Source: Emmonsiellopsis sp. PD_33 (lineage: Eukaryota > Ascomycota > Eurotiomycetes > Onygenales > Ajellomycetaceae). From it: DNA of 64,000 bases. Location: positions 92,060 through 156,059 of the forward strand of contig JANTQF010000053.1 of assembly GCA_032988165.1 (NCBI GenBank), written 5' to 3'. Every line of letters begins with the position of its first letter. The first letter of the stretch is position 1. The notes below the pieces were generated by a model. The model had not been told where the DNA came from and ran no database searches. It saw only the letters and a list, made by a program, of their open reading frames with translations. Position numbers and translations under genes: made by a program. This document shows, one piece after another, positions 33,640 to 44,170 of the stretch.

Positions 33640-34560
33640 TCCTTCCCTGCCCCTCGTACTGAGATTGCACTATCTTCTCTCTAAAATTCCAATGGGTCCA
33701 CAGAATTAAGGCCTTTCTTGTAGTCAGTCTCCTGCACCATAACTTACATGGGACCTGATGCAACATTACACCTGAACCATTGCTTCTATGTTTGTTACGG
33801 TCTGGATAGGCGTCTTTGCTGTGGCTATCGTAGACACCACCTTTGCTCCTGGAGCCAACCCCTATTCCCTTGAAGGTTTACATCTTCTTAGGGTTTCAAT
33901 ATCACGTGCTATGCTTGAGTTAAAGGCTGCCAATTCTTCCAGCACAGATATCAGACAAGTTCCCCTACCTTGGGCATCGTGAGACTTGAAGATTGAGGTC
34001 AATATCCTTGTGGGCTAATGACAGCGCCTGGAGAAATGAGACGGTAGTTCAGCTCTATAATAGGCACAATGCCTCCGACGGACTTGTCGCATTGTCCACA
34101 ATGCGTCGTCAATTGCTACGATCCTGGGGTTCATTTTCCCAGTATCTTTTCGGATGCGTACACCAGCTGGATTCTCATGAATGCAATGATAACCTTACGA
34201 TATCCTCCCCAGGAGAGTTCCCTTGGCTTCAGGCCCGATGCCACAAGCCACAATTGAAGCTCCTTGGCATGAGGAGATCATAACTTGGCGCTTTTCACCA
34301 GGGTTGCAATACGAGATCGAGATGCGCTAGTCATCATGTCTGAGCACGGACGAGGCTGTATCCGAGTCTTTCAGCAACATGGCAGCGGAGTGCTTGATCG
34401 TCTCCTAGAATTCCAACGGGTCTGCCACAGAAATACGATCTTTTTTGCAGCCTGCTGCGTCATACATGGTAACTAACTACTACCTGACGCAATATCGCAT
34501 ACCGTCGCTTCCATGTTAGCCACGCCCTGGGTTGGCATCTTGCTGTGGCTCCTGGCTCGT
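33640..34560 (+). repeat. Diverged tandem duplication
   Basis: 33680-33850 and 34405-34560 align with many substitutions and small gaps: both have AATTCCAAYGGGTC, a CTGATGCAA/CTGACGCAA block, a CGCTTCCATGTT-like start context, and GGCATCTTGCTGTGGCT versus GGCGTCTTTGCTGTGGCT. Both copies place an ATG and a hydrophobic start at the same point, so an old gene duplication is likely. Confidence 0.45.
33788..34283 (+). CDS. Possible small secreted protein (low confidence)
   Basis: Two-exon model 33788-33978 and 34025-34283, giving 149 aa. The N-terminus MFVTVWIGVFAVAIVDTTFA resembles a signal peptide. The intron has donor GTGAGA, a branch-like GCTAATGAC and acceptor CAG, and keeps frame. The mature part has four Cys (FGCVHQ, HECND, ARCHK among them) and potential N-glycosylation sites NET, NAS and NLT. 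No family is recognised. It could instead be the decayed duplicate of the membrane-protein gene downstream, since their starts are similar. Confidence 0.3.
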
Positions 34561-35352
34561 GGAACCAAAGGAGTCTCTGCTGCAGTTATTGACTGCAATC
34601 GGGATATTTCAAACTCAAGACATGGGAGCAATTATTCACCCCCAGGTTGCGCCAGTGAGGTGAGAAATGAGAGAATATTTCCCTCCTTGCCTTCATGCTG
34701 GATGTGCAAAGGCCTCGTGAACACTGAAAAACATGCAATTCTCAACGCGATTCAGAAACGTTGTAACATTTCCCATCGGGCGCGAACCCACATTTTACAA
34801 TTTGCTGATTCCAACAAACCCATTCTGATGTAATAGCAGCAATACTACAATCTCGATGACAGGAAACATCCCTTCCTTGAAATACCCAGCGCCCTGATTT
34901 CTTCTCCTGGCCACCAAACGAACCCATTAACTCCCGATTCCAACCCAACCCCCCATCACAACGAAATCTCCAAGCGGCGTTACGGAGTCAAAATCGGGCA
35001 TCAATCGCCAGGAGACATAGCCGTCTTAGTCTTCAGCACCATCGCCATCATGGTTCTAATCGTCTGGAGTTCTCTCTGCTGCCACAAGCGCCGCTGCATT
35101 TGCCCGAGCTGTTGTTCCCGCCTCAGAAGAAGCAAGGGATCTCGAGGGCGGCGTGGTGAATCTCTCGAGGGAGGAGATGATGGGGTGCCGTTAACGTCGC
35201 CTGGCGCTCATGGTGCCCCCGATGGAGGAGAGGCTGCTTCTTATTATGCGCCGTTGGAATCCAATACTAAGTCATATGAACCGCCGCCTGCATATGATCC
35301 GCATCGGCCGGCGGGTGTGCCAGAAGGCTCGGGGCCGGAGTCGCGGGGCTAG
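34513..35352 (+). CDS. Predicted type I membrane protein with PPxY tail
   Basis: Two-exon model 34513-34659 and 34837-35352 (intron GTGAGA...TAG, 177 nt), giving 220 aa. MLATPWVGILLWLLARGTKG is a likely signal peptide. The short outer part holds Cys and Asn; a strong transmembrane segment follows (IAVLVFSTIAIMVLIVW). The inner face starts with a Cys/Arg cluster SSLCCHKRRCICPSCC, likely palmitoylated, and the tail contains EPPPAYDP, a PPxY motif of the kind bound by WW domains of Rsp5-type ubiquitin ligases. The intron choice is uncertain: reading through would add a Cys-containing stretch before a stop at 34831. The membrane and tail part is more secure than exon 1. Confidence 0.5.
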
Positions 35353-35787
35353 GTGTGCTGGCTAGGGCATCAAGTTGGGGCTCGTATATATTCACTACGG
35401 GTTCGTGGGGTTGGGTGCTGCTACAGGATGGTAGTTTGTTTGGGGAGTTTTTGTACTTATTAAACAACGGTATATATTGGTGCACCTTGATGGAACGAGC
35501 AGCACCATGGTAGCGAAATGTCTATACGACCAACTAATGTATTCGGGGATCGAACAATTCCACGAAATAACAATCAAAAATGCACTATCGGATGATTCTT
35601 CGAGTGATGCCACAGACAATCCCACCCCTACAAGCTACCTGGACTAGAGCGGGCTATCCCCATCACACAACGCCAGTTCAATACAGCCTACTCAAACAGC
35701 AAAGTCTTCCACCCCGCAACCTCGCCTCATAAAACAAATAAGAACCCTACCAAAGCCAAGATCAACAAATCTTCCCCCCTTACAAAC
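35353..35787. other. Spacer, no gene seen
   Basis: 3' flank of the membrane-protein gene and promoter of the VOC gene. No ORF shows family features. Confidence 0.5.
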
Positions 35788-36303
35788 ATGTCCGCACCAG
35801 AAAGCCAGCAGCAAAAGCAGCCAACCGCATCCCCATCCCCATCCCAATCCCCACCCTCCAACCAACCTCGCCGCAACCTCCTAAGCCACATCTCCTTCGG
35901 CGTCCGCTCATACCCAATCTCAAAAGCATTCTACACCGCCGCCCTCCAACCCCTCGGCGCAAGCCTCGTCTACGACGACCCAGCCCGCAAAATTCTCGGA
36001 TACGGCTTTGACGCAGACCCTGACCATGAGGAGCTGACGATTTTTGAAAGCGGGGATGAGGCTCGCGCCCCGGGGCCGGGGACACATTTTGCATTCCGTG
36101 CGCCGAGTCGGGAGTGCGTGAGGCGGTTCTGGGAGATGGGCATTAAGCATGGTGGGACTGGGGATGGGGCGCCGGGCGTGAGGGCCCGGTATGGGGAGAG
36201 GTATTTTGCGGCGTTTGTTTTGGATCCGGATGGGTTTAAGCTTGAGGCTGTTTTTCAGGGGGGGGGGGAGGGGGAAGGGGAAGGGGAAGGGGGCACGGAG
36301 TGA
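35788..36303 (+). CDS. VOC (glyoxalase/bleomycin-resistance/dioxygenase) family protein
   Basis: Single-exon 171-aa protein. After a Gln/Pro/Ser-rich N-terminus (residues 1-30) comes one VOC domain: LLSHISFGVRSYPISKAFYTAALQ is the typical first beta-alpha unit (His metal-ligand position), GTHFAFRAPSRECVRRFWEM the second module, and YFAAFVLDPDGFKLEAVF the final strand with the metal-ligand Glu. One domain of about 130 residues implies a dimer. The substrate is unknown; fungal relatives are often annotated lactoylglutathione-lyase-like. The last 15 residues are a Gly/Glu repeat coded by a G-rich slippery tract (36260-36298), so tail length may vary between strains. Confidence 0.8.
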   Translation: MSAPESQQQKQPTASPSPSQSPPSNQPRRNLLSHISFGVRSYPISKAFYTAALQPLGASLVYDDPARKILGYGFDADPDHEELTIFESGDEARAPGPGTHFAFRAPSRECVRRFWEMGIKHGGTGDGAPGVRARYGERYFAAFVLDPDGFKLEAVFQGGGEGEGEGEGGTE

Positions 36304-36409
36304 GGGTGGATGTTTTTATTTTTGTTTCTGTTTTATTTTATTATGATATACTTGCTCTCGCTTTCTTGAAGTCTAGTACTCTGTATGGCAGTGGAAATCA
36401 TGCCTATAG

Positions 36410-37030
36410 TTATCCATATTCTTCATTCTCCTTTACTGTCTCCCCACCCTTCTCTGTATCCGCAAAAGCCAAACCCAACTGCTCATTGAAATCCACCACT
36501 CGCAAGAGGTTACTGAACACGCCTGCGGTATCTATCCCCACACCTGTAATTTTCAGCAAAGCTGTCGGCTGCGATTGAAGCGCAAGGGAAATGATCTCAG
36601 GAATGCTACTATCCCAGCTCGACGAGCTCCACCCCGTCACACAAGTGTATATCATATGAGGCAAAACCATCAAGCAGTAAATACCCAATACCGCGATTCC
36701 AAAAAAAAGTAGTTTTCCCCTTGGCGCCGTACCCGTAGCCGTTGGCAGTAACTGTCATTGTAAATTTTGTCATATTGGTGGTGTCGACGCCAGACATGTC
36801 CCAGAGGATGGCCCCTTTTCCAAAGACCGTGTTTCCAGGGCCGAGTGTGTAGTATTCCATGCACCTGCTGCTTGGGCCCCTACTTCGAGGACCTGGAGAT
36901 TGGATCCGAATACTTGGGGGTTTAGATAGTACTTCGCCCAACCTGGGGTTATTCGTATACGTGGAAGACTCGGAATGACCCATCCGTTTTGGATCTGATA
37001 GTAATCGTAGTCAGTCTTCACCGTCCATGT
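36410..37030 (-). pseudogene. Frameshifted relic of an unknown gene
   Basis: Three adjoining reverse-strand pieces in different frames look coding and follow on from one another: a segment with TDYDYYQIQNGWVIPSLPRI (about 37020-36870), one with YYTLGPGNTVFGKGAILWD and FTMTVTANGYGYG (about 36860-36700), and one with IPEIISLALQSQPTALLKIT (about 36620-36410). Breaks fall near 36865 and after the run of T at 36700. I found no splice model joining them. The protein is not recognised. Sequencing error in the homopolymer is the alternative. Confidence 0.35.
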
Positions 37031-37499
37031 GCGCTGGTTATAGATCGACGTGGGGGCGAAAAAGAAAGGAAAAGGGGGCAGGTGGATTGGCTGGCCTCAA
37101 CTTTCCTTGCAGTTGCCCATGATGATAATAAAATAGTATCAGCACTCTATTAAAGCCTGATGTCGATGACATTGGCGGTATGAAGACATTCAGCCTCTAT
37201 TTAGCTCGTGCCAGCATAACAGATCTCTCCCTAATCCTGTTGCTTTGAGATGCACATTAACACAGAATATGGGCCGCCTGCTGCCAACATGCAATTACTA
37301 GCTAATGACAGATATTGTGTATCTTCTCTCGTAAGTGTTGTTTTATAGTTATGGGAGGGTAGTTGACTAACTAACACAACTTCTATGCAGAGGTTTATTA
37401 AGGGGTCAAAAAGATATCCAAAAACTCCTTTTTTTGCCCGCCCCATCATTAAACGAATTCTATCCAAAACAGAATCCAACCATTCATGCCAAATCTCTC
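37031..37499. other. Spacer, no gene supported
   Basis: Between the relic and the 3' end of the MFS gene. No ORF here has a family signature. Confidence 0.45.
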
Positions 37500-39503
37500 C
37501 TAAAGCGCGGACGGGGAAATACTGATCCTATCCGTATCCTCCTTCTGATCCCACGCGGGACCGCATTCTCCACGACGCTCTACCACCGGCGTCAGGGGCG
37601 CAGGCACATCTTCTTGCCCTCCCCCTTCAGCCTGGTCAACCTTCCCCTTGGCTATCTTCTTAAAAATGCTCCCCTCCGTCCAAATAGCCGCCGGCACAGC
37701 ACTCGCACCACACCACACCCCCAGCGCAAGCGTAAACACCCCCCAGCCCTTACCCTCCACCATATAACCACCCCAAAGCGGGCCCACAATCAGACCAAGA
37801 GCATACATCAAATTCCCCCAAGCAAACGCCTGAGCATACGCGCCCTTCTCAGCCCCATAATGGCGCGGATTCTCCTTCATCTTCTCTTCAACAGACATCA
37901 CAATCTCAATCTGCACGGGGATCTCAAACAGCATCGCAAACGCCCCGCAGAACGCCAGCAGCACGCAAAAGACGATCTTATCGTGCATTGTATTCTGCGT
38001 GACTACGCGCAGCAGGATGATGGGGACCATTGTGAGGATGTATCCTGCAACGACGTACCAGCGCGTCCCGTGCTTATCCGCCAGCCAGCCGATCAATGGC
38101 GAGATGAAGGTGGGGATGATGATGGCGAGGAATACGAGACCGGCGCCCATGGAGTCCCAGTTGAATGTGCTGTTGACGAATAGCGGGACGGTGGCCTCGA
38201 AGGACCCGAGCATGATGGCCAGTGCGGCGCAGCCGTATAGAGCCATGACGAGGCGGATGGAGCTTAGCATCGTGATGAACGGAGGGAGGTGTTGGGAAAA
38301 GCGGTATAGCCTTCCCTTGGCAGGCTGCGCATCGCTCCTGTGCGGCTCATTTGGTGTTGACGTGGAATCCGCATTCCCCCTTTCCACGCTCTCATCCTTC
38401 TCCATCGTAGCAGCACCAGCCTCCTTCTGACCCCCCAGCCCCCCAATCGACGGATCCCACCTCCTCGCCACCTTCGCCTCAATCATAACCAGCCGAAGCA
38501 CAACATCAACCCCCAAAAAGATAAACGCCGTAATATACACCATATAATACCCGGCGCGCGCATACACGATACCACCAATAAGCGGGCCCGCAACCGTCGC
38601 GATACTCCGCGCCGCAACAACGGTTCCAAAATGCGCGCCAATCTCAGCCGTCCCGACCCTGTCGGCCAGCATGGCGAGGGCGACTGTCCACACGATTGCG
38701 CCGGACAAGCCCTGTAGGATGCGGGCGACGATGAGGAGGGCGAGGGTTTTGGCGAGGGCGAAGAGAAGGGTTGAGCCGCCGAGGAGCAGGAGGCCGACGA
38801 GGAAGGGGGTCTGGCGGGCGCTGGTTTGGTCGGCCCACCAGCCGCAGATTGCTATGGGGTGTTAGCATTTTTGCGAATTTCGTGTGGAAAGGGATCCACT
38901 GGTTTATGAAGACTCACGAGATCCGGCTAGCAGGGCGACGGCAAAGATGGTTAGGAGGAGCGAGGTCCATTCCTGGACTATAGACATTTCAAGATTATCA
39001 GTCGGACTGGCTCATTCGAAACAAAAGTTTTGGAAAGGGTGTCCGCTTCACCTTCACTAGGATCAAGTCCGACTCGCTCGGTCAAAGCGAAAGGAATAAC
39101 AGGTATAATCTAGATGTATTCATTCATTGGGTCAGATGGTAATGATCCAAGCCATCCGGCTACTTCTTTCTTCCTTCTCCCAAACTAACAACATACCAAC
39201 GCATATAAAAATACATCCTAGATCAAAAAAACAGTCAGCTAACGTGCCCATTTCATATATAGCTAGCATAGACTATATACCAAAGAAAGAAAGCAAGAAA
39301 GAAAGAAACCATACCGTAAACACCGAAAACGAACAAACCGACACAATAAACCACTTGCTCGACCGAAAATGGAACCAAACCGGCGGCTTACCGGGGTTCT
39401 CTCCCTCTCCTCCGCCTTCCTCGGAAGACCTCCCCCGCCGCCGTCGAAACAATCCTCCCCACCGCATCGGACTTGCGAGGTGCGATAGGGGTCGGGTCGA
39501 CAT
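37500..39503 (-). CDS. MFS transporter, DHA1/vesicular-amine-transporter-like
   Basis: Predicted 12-helix proton-coupled exporter. Five exons in transcription order: 39503-39315, 39217-39197 (21 nt), 39109-39052, 38977-38918 and 38851-37500, giving 559 aa. The first helix follows WFHFRSSKWFIVSVCSF and continues through the small exon DVFLYAL into IIPVIPFALTERVGLDPSEVQEW, a typical fungal DHA1 start. The motif-A-like loop is GWWADQTSARQTPF. Later parts include ARILQGLSGAIVW, VAGPLIGGIVY and GWLADKHGTRWYVVAGYIL. A long charged loop (TMEKDESVERGNADSTS) sits mid-protein as usual, and the C-terminal tail is hydrophilic. The substrate is unknown; fungal relatives are often linked to drug or metabolite export. 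Confidence 0.88.
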
Positions 39504-40546
39504 TACTTCCAGCAAGATGTATATATAAGCAGTGAGTAGGCGTTATATTCTTTTTTGCCCCCTGCGAACTGTGAATCTAACAGTATCCTGTTTGCATCCA
39601 GCAGGTTCCTTTTCCCTTTCTTCGACTTTTTGATATATATATATATATATATCCAACCGCCTCTCACCCGAGAAAGCACAGCACAGCACAGCACAGACCC
39701 CCACAGAAAAGTAAGATCCCAGCAGGACTCTTAATCCGGATCGGGATTGGAAAAGAAACAGATAATAACCCGCGAAAGAAAACCCGAACGGGAAGAAGTC
39801 GGGTAGTGCAAGGAGACTCTCAGACCCCCCTTTCTCTCCCTGCTCCTTTCCTCAACCCGGACCGAACCGGACAAATACGGTGCGGGGAAGGGAACGGGGA
39901 AAAAAAGACAGACCCCAGTTCAACGGAGTCTCCCGGGGTATTTGTGTGTCAGGTGCAGTTCGAGATGATGTAATGGATGTAGTTGTGTAGTTGTCAAAAA
40001 AGGAACAGAAATCCGCGTAGCAATTGACAAAATGATTCGAGTAGTTAAACGATGGAAGGGGGGTATAAAAATGGTATTGTTTAAAGAGAGGGAGAGAGGT
40101 AACAAACTTGAATTGATAACCAGCGTCTGGAGGGAAGAGAAAGAAATGATCCAGGTTTTGATGATTATGATAGAAATATCACTTTCGTTCCATTCGTTTC
40201 CCCTTGAGCGAGGTAAAGAAGGAGTGTTTATTTATGTAGTTAACCACCTCAGGAGAGACAGAAAGGGGGGGGAACCGTCGTCATTCTTCCACAACCAGAG
40301 CAAAGGAAAAGAGAAATTTTAAAAAGATTCCGACGCCAAACGCCGACGACGCGAACGTGGAAAAGAAGGCAAAACGATCCAAGTGGGGCCTGATGAAGAC
40401 TAGTCAACGAGTTACCAGCTTATTAGTTAGTTAACTAGTTATCCGTGGATGTATGCCGCTTGGCTGTTCATCAGATGGAAACAATGGAAAGGAAAGGCTT
40501 CAGCCAAGCCATCTCCACAACGCTGCGAGTTGCTATCCCCTTGTCC
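39504..40546. other. MFS upstream region to compartment boundary
   Basis: Promoter and leader of the MFS gene, with a TA microsatellite at about 39633-39651. A 96-codon forward ORF at 40032 is Lys/Arg/Glu-rich and not convincing. The last CG dinucleotide before the second CpG-free block is at about 40546. Confidence 0.55.
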
Positions 40547-40929
40547 GTTTTTTTTGGCCCAATTAGCACAGTTTCATTAGTGTATATTATACAAAGCTCT
40601 ACTGATTTAATCATGTATTTTTAAGTATCAATTTGTATTAGCATATTATATAGAACTCTAATTCAGGATTGGTGCCTTAGCACTCTAAGCACCCACAGTG
40701 TAATAGATCTAGTGGAATTCATCCCAACATCATATTTTCAAATATAAAGGGATGTTTTTGCATGTAGAACAACCAGAATAAGTTCAGCTAGCATGTTAAT
40801 GTTTCTACTGACCTATCTTCTTTTTATACTAATACTAGGTGTAGTTTGATCACTTTGGTAGGGAAATCCATTGGTGGTTGAGGTTTGGATTTGATCACTG
40901 AGGTGGGAGATCATCATGAATCTCTAGTA

Positions 40930-42652
40930 TAAATTTAAAGAGCTACTGATATAACTTCTCATGGAATGCTAGTTAATTTAAGAGTGGTTTATCTCTCTAC
41001 TTTCTATATAGATAATAGATTTAATAGGCATTGATAATTGCAGCATCAATTAGCTAGTAGAAAATAGAAAGCCAGTTCTGATAAGTAATTTAATGTATAG
41101 TATACACTACTTAGTACTAATTTACTAGGTTCATCTTATTCATATAGTGATTATAATCATCTATAAAGACTGGAATCTTTAGGTCTCTCTATGATTCTTC
41201 ACTAAATACTCTCTTAATTATCTTTATATTGGTAGATGTCTCTACTGGGCATTTCTGAGTTTAAAGGACATAACTATCTAGTTGATGAACTGTAGATAGT
41301 GCAAAAACCATATTATTATCTTGCTAGATAAGATAGAGAATATCTTCTTGCCTCAGAGTAAATAGAGCTCTCTAATTAATATCTCTAATGTGGTCATAGA
41401 GTTCTACAAGAATAGGTAGAGCCTACTCTGGGTGAGTAATTCTATAGATGCTAAACCCCATTTTTTGTAGTTCTTAGAAGAGAGGAATAGATGTAAAGTA
41501 GTTATTTATATAAATTATATATAGAGTAACTAAAAACTTAGTGGGTGTTTCTGTTGTGGTAGAATTGAATGTTGTTGAAGATGTAATAGTAAGCATAGTA
41601 AATAAAGTAGATATAATAGTGGCTGTAGTAGGTACTGATGTTAAATTAGTTAGAGCTTTAATAGTAGATAAAGATTGATCTGACTCTATTTTATTACTAA
41701 TTAATTGAGCTGTACTGGATAAATTATTCTTCAGCTTCAGCTGAGGCTTGGCCTAATTAGATGGAGTTAATTGAGGAAGAGAGTTAATTAAATATAGCAT
41801 CATAAATGCCATTTTTATGAGTAAAGGAAATTAAAATATAGATATTATGCTCTGATGACAACTGAACTAAAAGAATGAATAGATATAGTTATATTCTACT
41901 AGAGTAAATATCTTATATTTCTGAGGAATTGATTTATTAAGCATCTTATATGTATATTGACTCTACTCAAAACATTTAATCATTATCTCATTGATTGACA
42001 TCTAGAAATCTGATGTATAGTATTTTTAGCATACTATAGAGAATTTAGTGGTGAGTAGCTCTACTTTATACTATTAGTCATCACACTGATGAGAATTGGG
42101 ATGCCAAGCTTCATAAGGGTTGAATATATGGATGTACTGTTTAAGCTATTCAAACTGTATATATATCATATAGAATTATATAGAATGAATGGGGCCTTTC
42201 TTCAAGTCATTCTGCTAGTATAAATCAGTCTGACTGATTTTATGAGTTCCCATATAGATAAGCATACTAATAAACACTTTGATCTTAGCTGGGCAGATCT
42301 TCTTCTATTATCAGAGGTAGATAAATAGCTTTAAATATTCATTTTCTCCCATAAATATAGTAGTTTGATAATTATTTAACTCTAAGGTTTCTTTATCATC
42401 AGAATCTACTTCTGAAAGCTCTGAAGCTTCATTATTAGTATCTCTATCATCTCTCTTTAGTTTTATATAGATATTTGTGGAATTACTAATGATTTTAAAG
42501 CATTCCTTGGGGAAAAACAGTGTAAATAGAGCATACAGATCTTTAGGGTTGATATCAGGTGATAGATGAATTACTGACTCATACATAGTTTGATGGAGAG
42601 AAGTGAAATCCACTGATTCTAACAGTGAAATCTCATGGATGACCTGGGACAT
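40930..42652 (-). pseudogene. piggyBac-type (DDE_Tnp_1_7) transposase remnant
   Basis: The reverse strand begins with an ATG at 42652 followed by 113 open codons (PKDLYALFTLFFPKECFKII, a piggyBac-like N-terminal segment). Decayed sequence then carries recognisable family motifs: MSINEIMIKCFE then YTYKMLNKSIP (about 42003-41910), and near the end VFIDDYNHYMN (about 41175-41140), NWLSIFY and AAIINAY, equivalent to the conserved D-x-YN-M-GVD and NAY blocks. Many in-frame TAA/TAG/TGA make it non-functional. No terminal inverted repeats were identified. Confidence 0.7.
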
Positions 42653-42962
42653 CCTTCACTTTTGTTTTATGCCTGTTTTTTACTTATCTAGAGAAGTAAT
42701 TGGTTAGTAGATGCATTTCTTTTAGGTAGGACAGGGAAAATACTGGTAAAATCCATGATTTTCTCCATATATTAATCTTGTATGTTATATTAAAGGTGGA
42801 TGTTTAAATTAAGAGTAAATTTCTTATAAGGCCTCTGGTGTGGTCTAGTAGTGCAGTCCTGCAGTGCATTCTATGGTTACTTAGCAAGGAATGTGAATTA
42901 GTAGGTTATAGTGACCAATAATCTATCATACAATTTTATATGTAATTCTATTAGTTTAAATA

Positions 42963-42967
42963 GTACA
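42963..42967. repeat. Target-site duplication, left (GTACA)
   Basis: GTACA directly precedes the 5' LTR and matches GCACA at 54019-54023 after the 3' LTR except for one C/T transition, as expected for a 5-bp Ty3-type duplication in a C-to-T mutated region. Confidence 0.6.
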
Positions 42968-43127
42968 TGTTACATGCTTCTGCTCCATACCATGGAATGA
43001 CCATGAGCTTAGTTATATATGTAACTTAGTTAGGCCTCCCTGGTATAAATACCTATAGACAGCCCAAGAACCTAGAGAATCAACCTTATTCTATGCAACA
43101 TTTTCATCTCAAGTTATCCCAATTACA
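42968..43127 (+). repeat. 5' LTR (160 bp)
   Basis: Starts TGTTACA and ends ATTACA. TATAAATA at 43044-43051 is a promoter-like box. It aligns without gaps to the 3' LTR with about 18 differences, all transitions. Confidence 0.85.
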
Positions 43128-43129
43128 AT

Positions 43130-43140
43130 TAGTAGCATGT
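43130..43140 (+). promoter_or_regulatory. Primer-binding site, initiator-tRNA-Met-like
   Basis: Two bases after the LTR, TAGTAGCATGT matches TGGTAGC-type initiator tRNA complements after G-to-A change. This primer is common in Ty3-type elements. Confidence 0.45.
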
Positions 43141-44170
43141 CTTTACAAAAGATGTAAGGTTCTCCATGAGTTCCCCAGTCTTTATAATGAGTCATCATTG
43201 TATCTTCCTGCTCTCATTACTTCTGCATTTCCTTTAATGGGTCCTCATCTTTTCTCTATCTCTTCTACTCATCTTATCTACTTTATAGACTTCTCTCCAA
43301 AAGCTATATCTACTCAGGCCTCATCCTCCTTATGAACTACACTCTATACCTAGCATCTGAATAGCTTTGTCCTCATTATGAATAATTCTAATTAAATTGT
43401 GTTCTCATTGTTCTCTGCATGTACTGTTCTGTTTGATCTCCTGGTGAATCCATGGACATCTGCCCCAGATTGCTGAGCCTAGTAAAAGAATCCCAAGCTA
43501 CTCACAGAACTTCCATAAGAATTACCCTACTATACCTATTCTAGTTGCTTACTTTCATTCACTACATTACCTCTAATCCTGAGCTGCTATCATGAAAATT
43601 TATTGTACTATATTCAAATCACTATTTGCCTGTGAATTGACCATTTGAAGCTCCCATACAAATTCCCCATACATTTCTCAGAAATCACCCACTTTTTTAC
43701 CCCCTTAAAAAGTGCTTTCTTTCTTTCTAGTTTTTATGTTTTTTCCAAGATTTTCTGCAATCCTTTCCCTAAAAGAATATAGTATATATGTGTCTATTAC
43801 ATCAGCATGTATCTTCTAGTTACTCTTATTCTAAAAAGGCATAGTGTCTTTCTTACTTTCTACACTTTTCTGTAGATTCTTCCCCTTGAAAGATCCATTC
43901 TATCTAATAATAGTCATTAATATCAGCAGCTCTTATGTCTAAAGAACTACAGAATGATCTTTCATGTCTGAATAGTAGAACTTGCTCATTAGATTATTGA
44001 GTATTTCAACTCCAACTTTCCTCATTATAACTCTTTGCAGGACATTATGATTACAAGGGCAATATTTATGACTAAGTAAATTACCTGCCTGAACCCCCCA
44101 TTTAAGTTCAGGCAGGCATCTATAGAACCATAAGAGCATACATACTTATAAGTTAATTCACATGAAAGTT
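43141..44170 (+). other. Retrotransposon leader, no ORF assigned
   Basis: About 1 kb between the PBS and the first gag-like sequence. It is C/T-rich with short open stretches only and is probably untranslated leader or an unrecognisable gag N-terminus. Confidence 0.4.

Noticed and set aside
32230..39503. Epimerase, VOC protein and MFS transporter as a secondary-metabolite cluster
   Set aside because: No polyketide synthase, NRPS, terpene cyclase or cluster-type regulator lies in the window; ordinary neighbours are equally likely.
40032..40322. 96-codon forward ORF upstream of the MFS gene
   Set aside because: Charged low-complexity translation in a spacer, no domain, no splice context.
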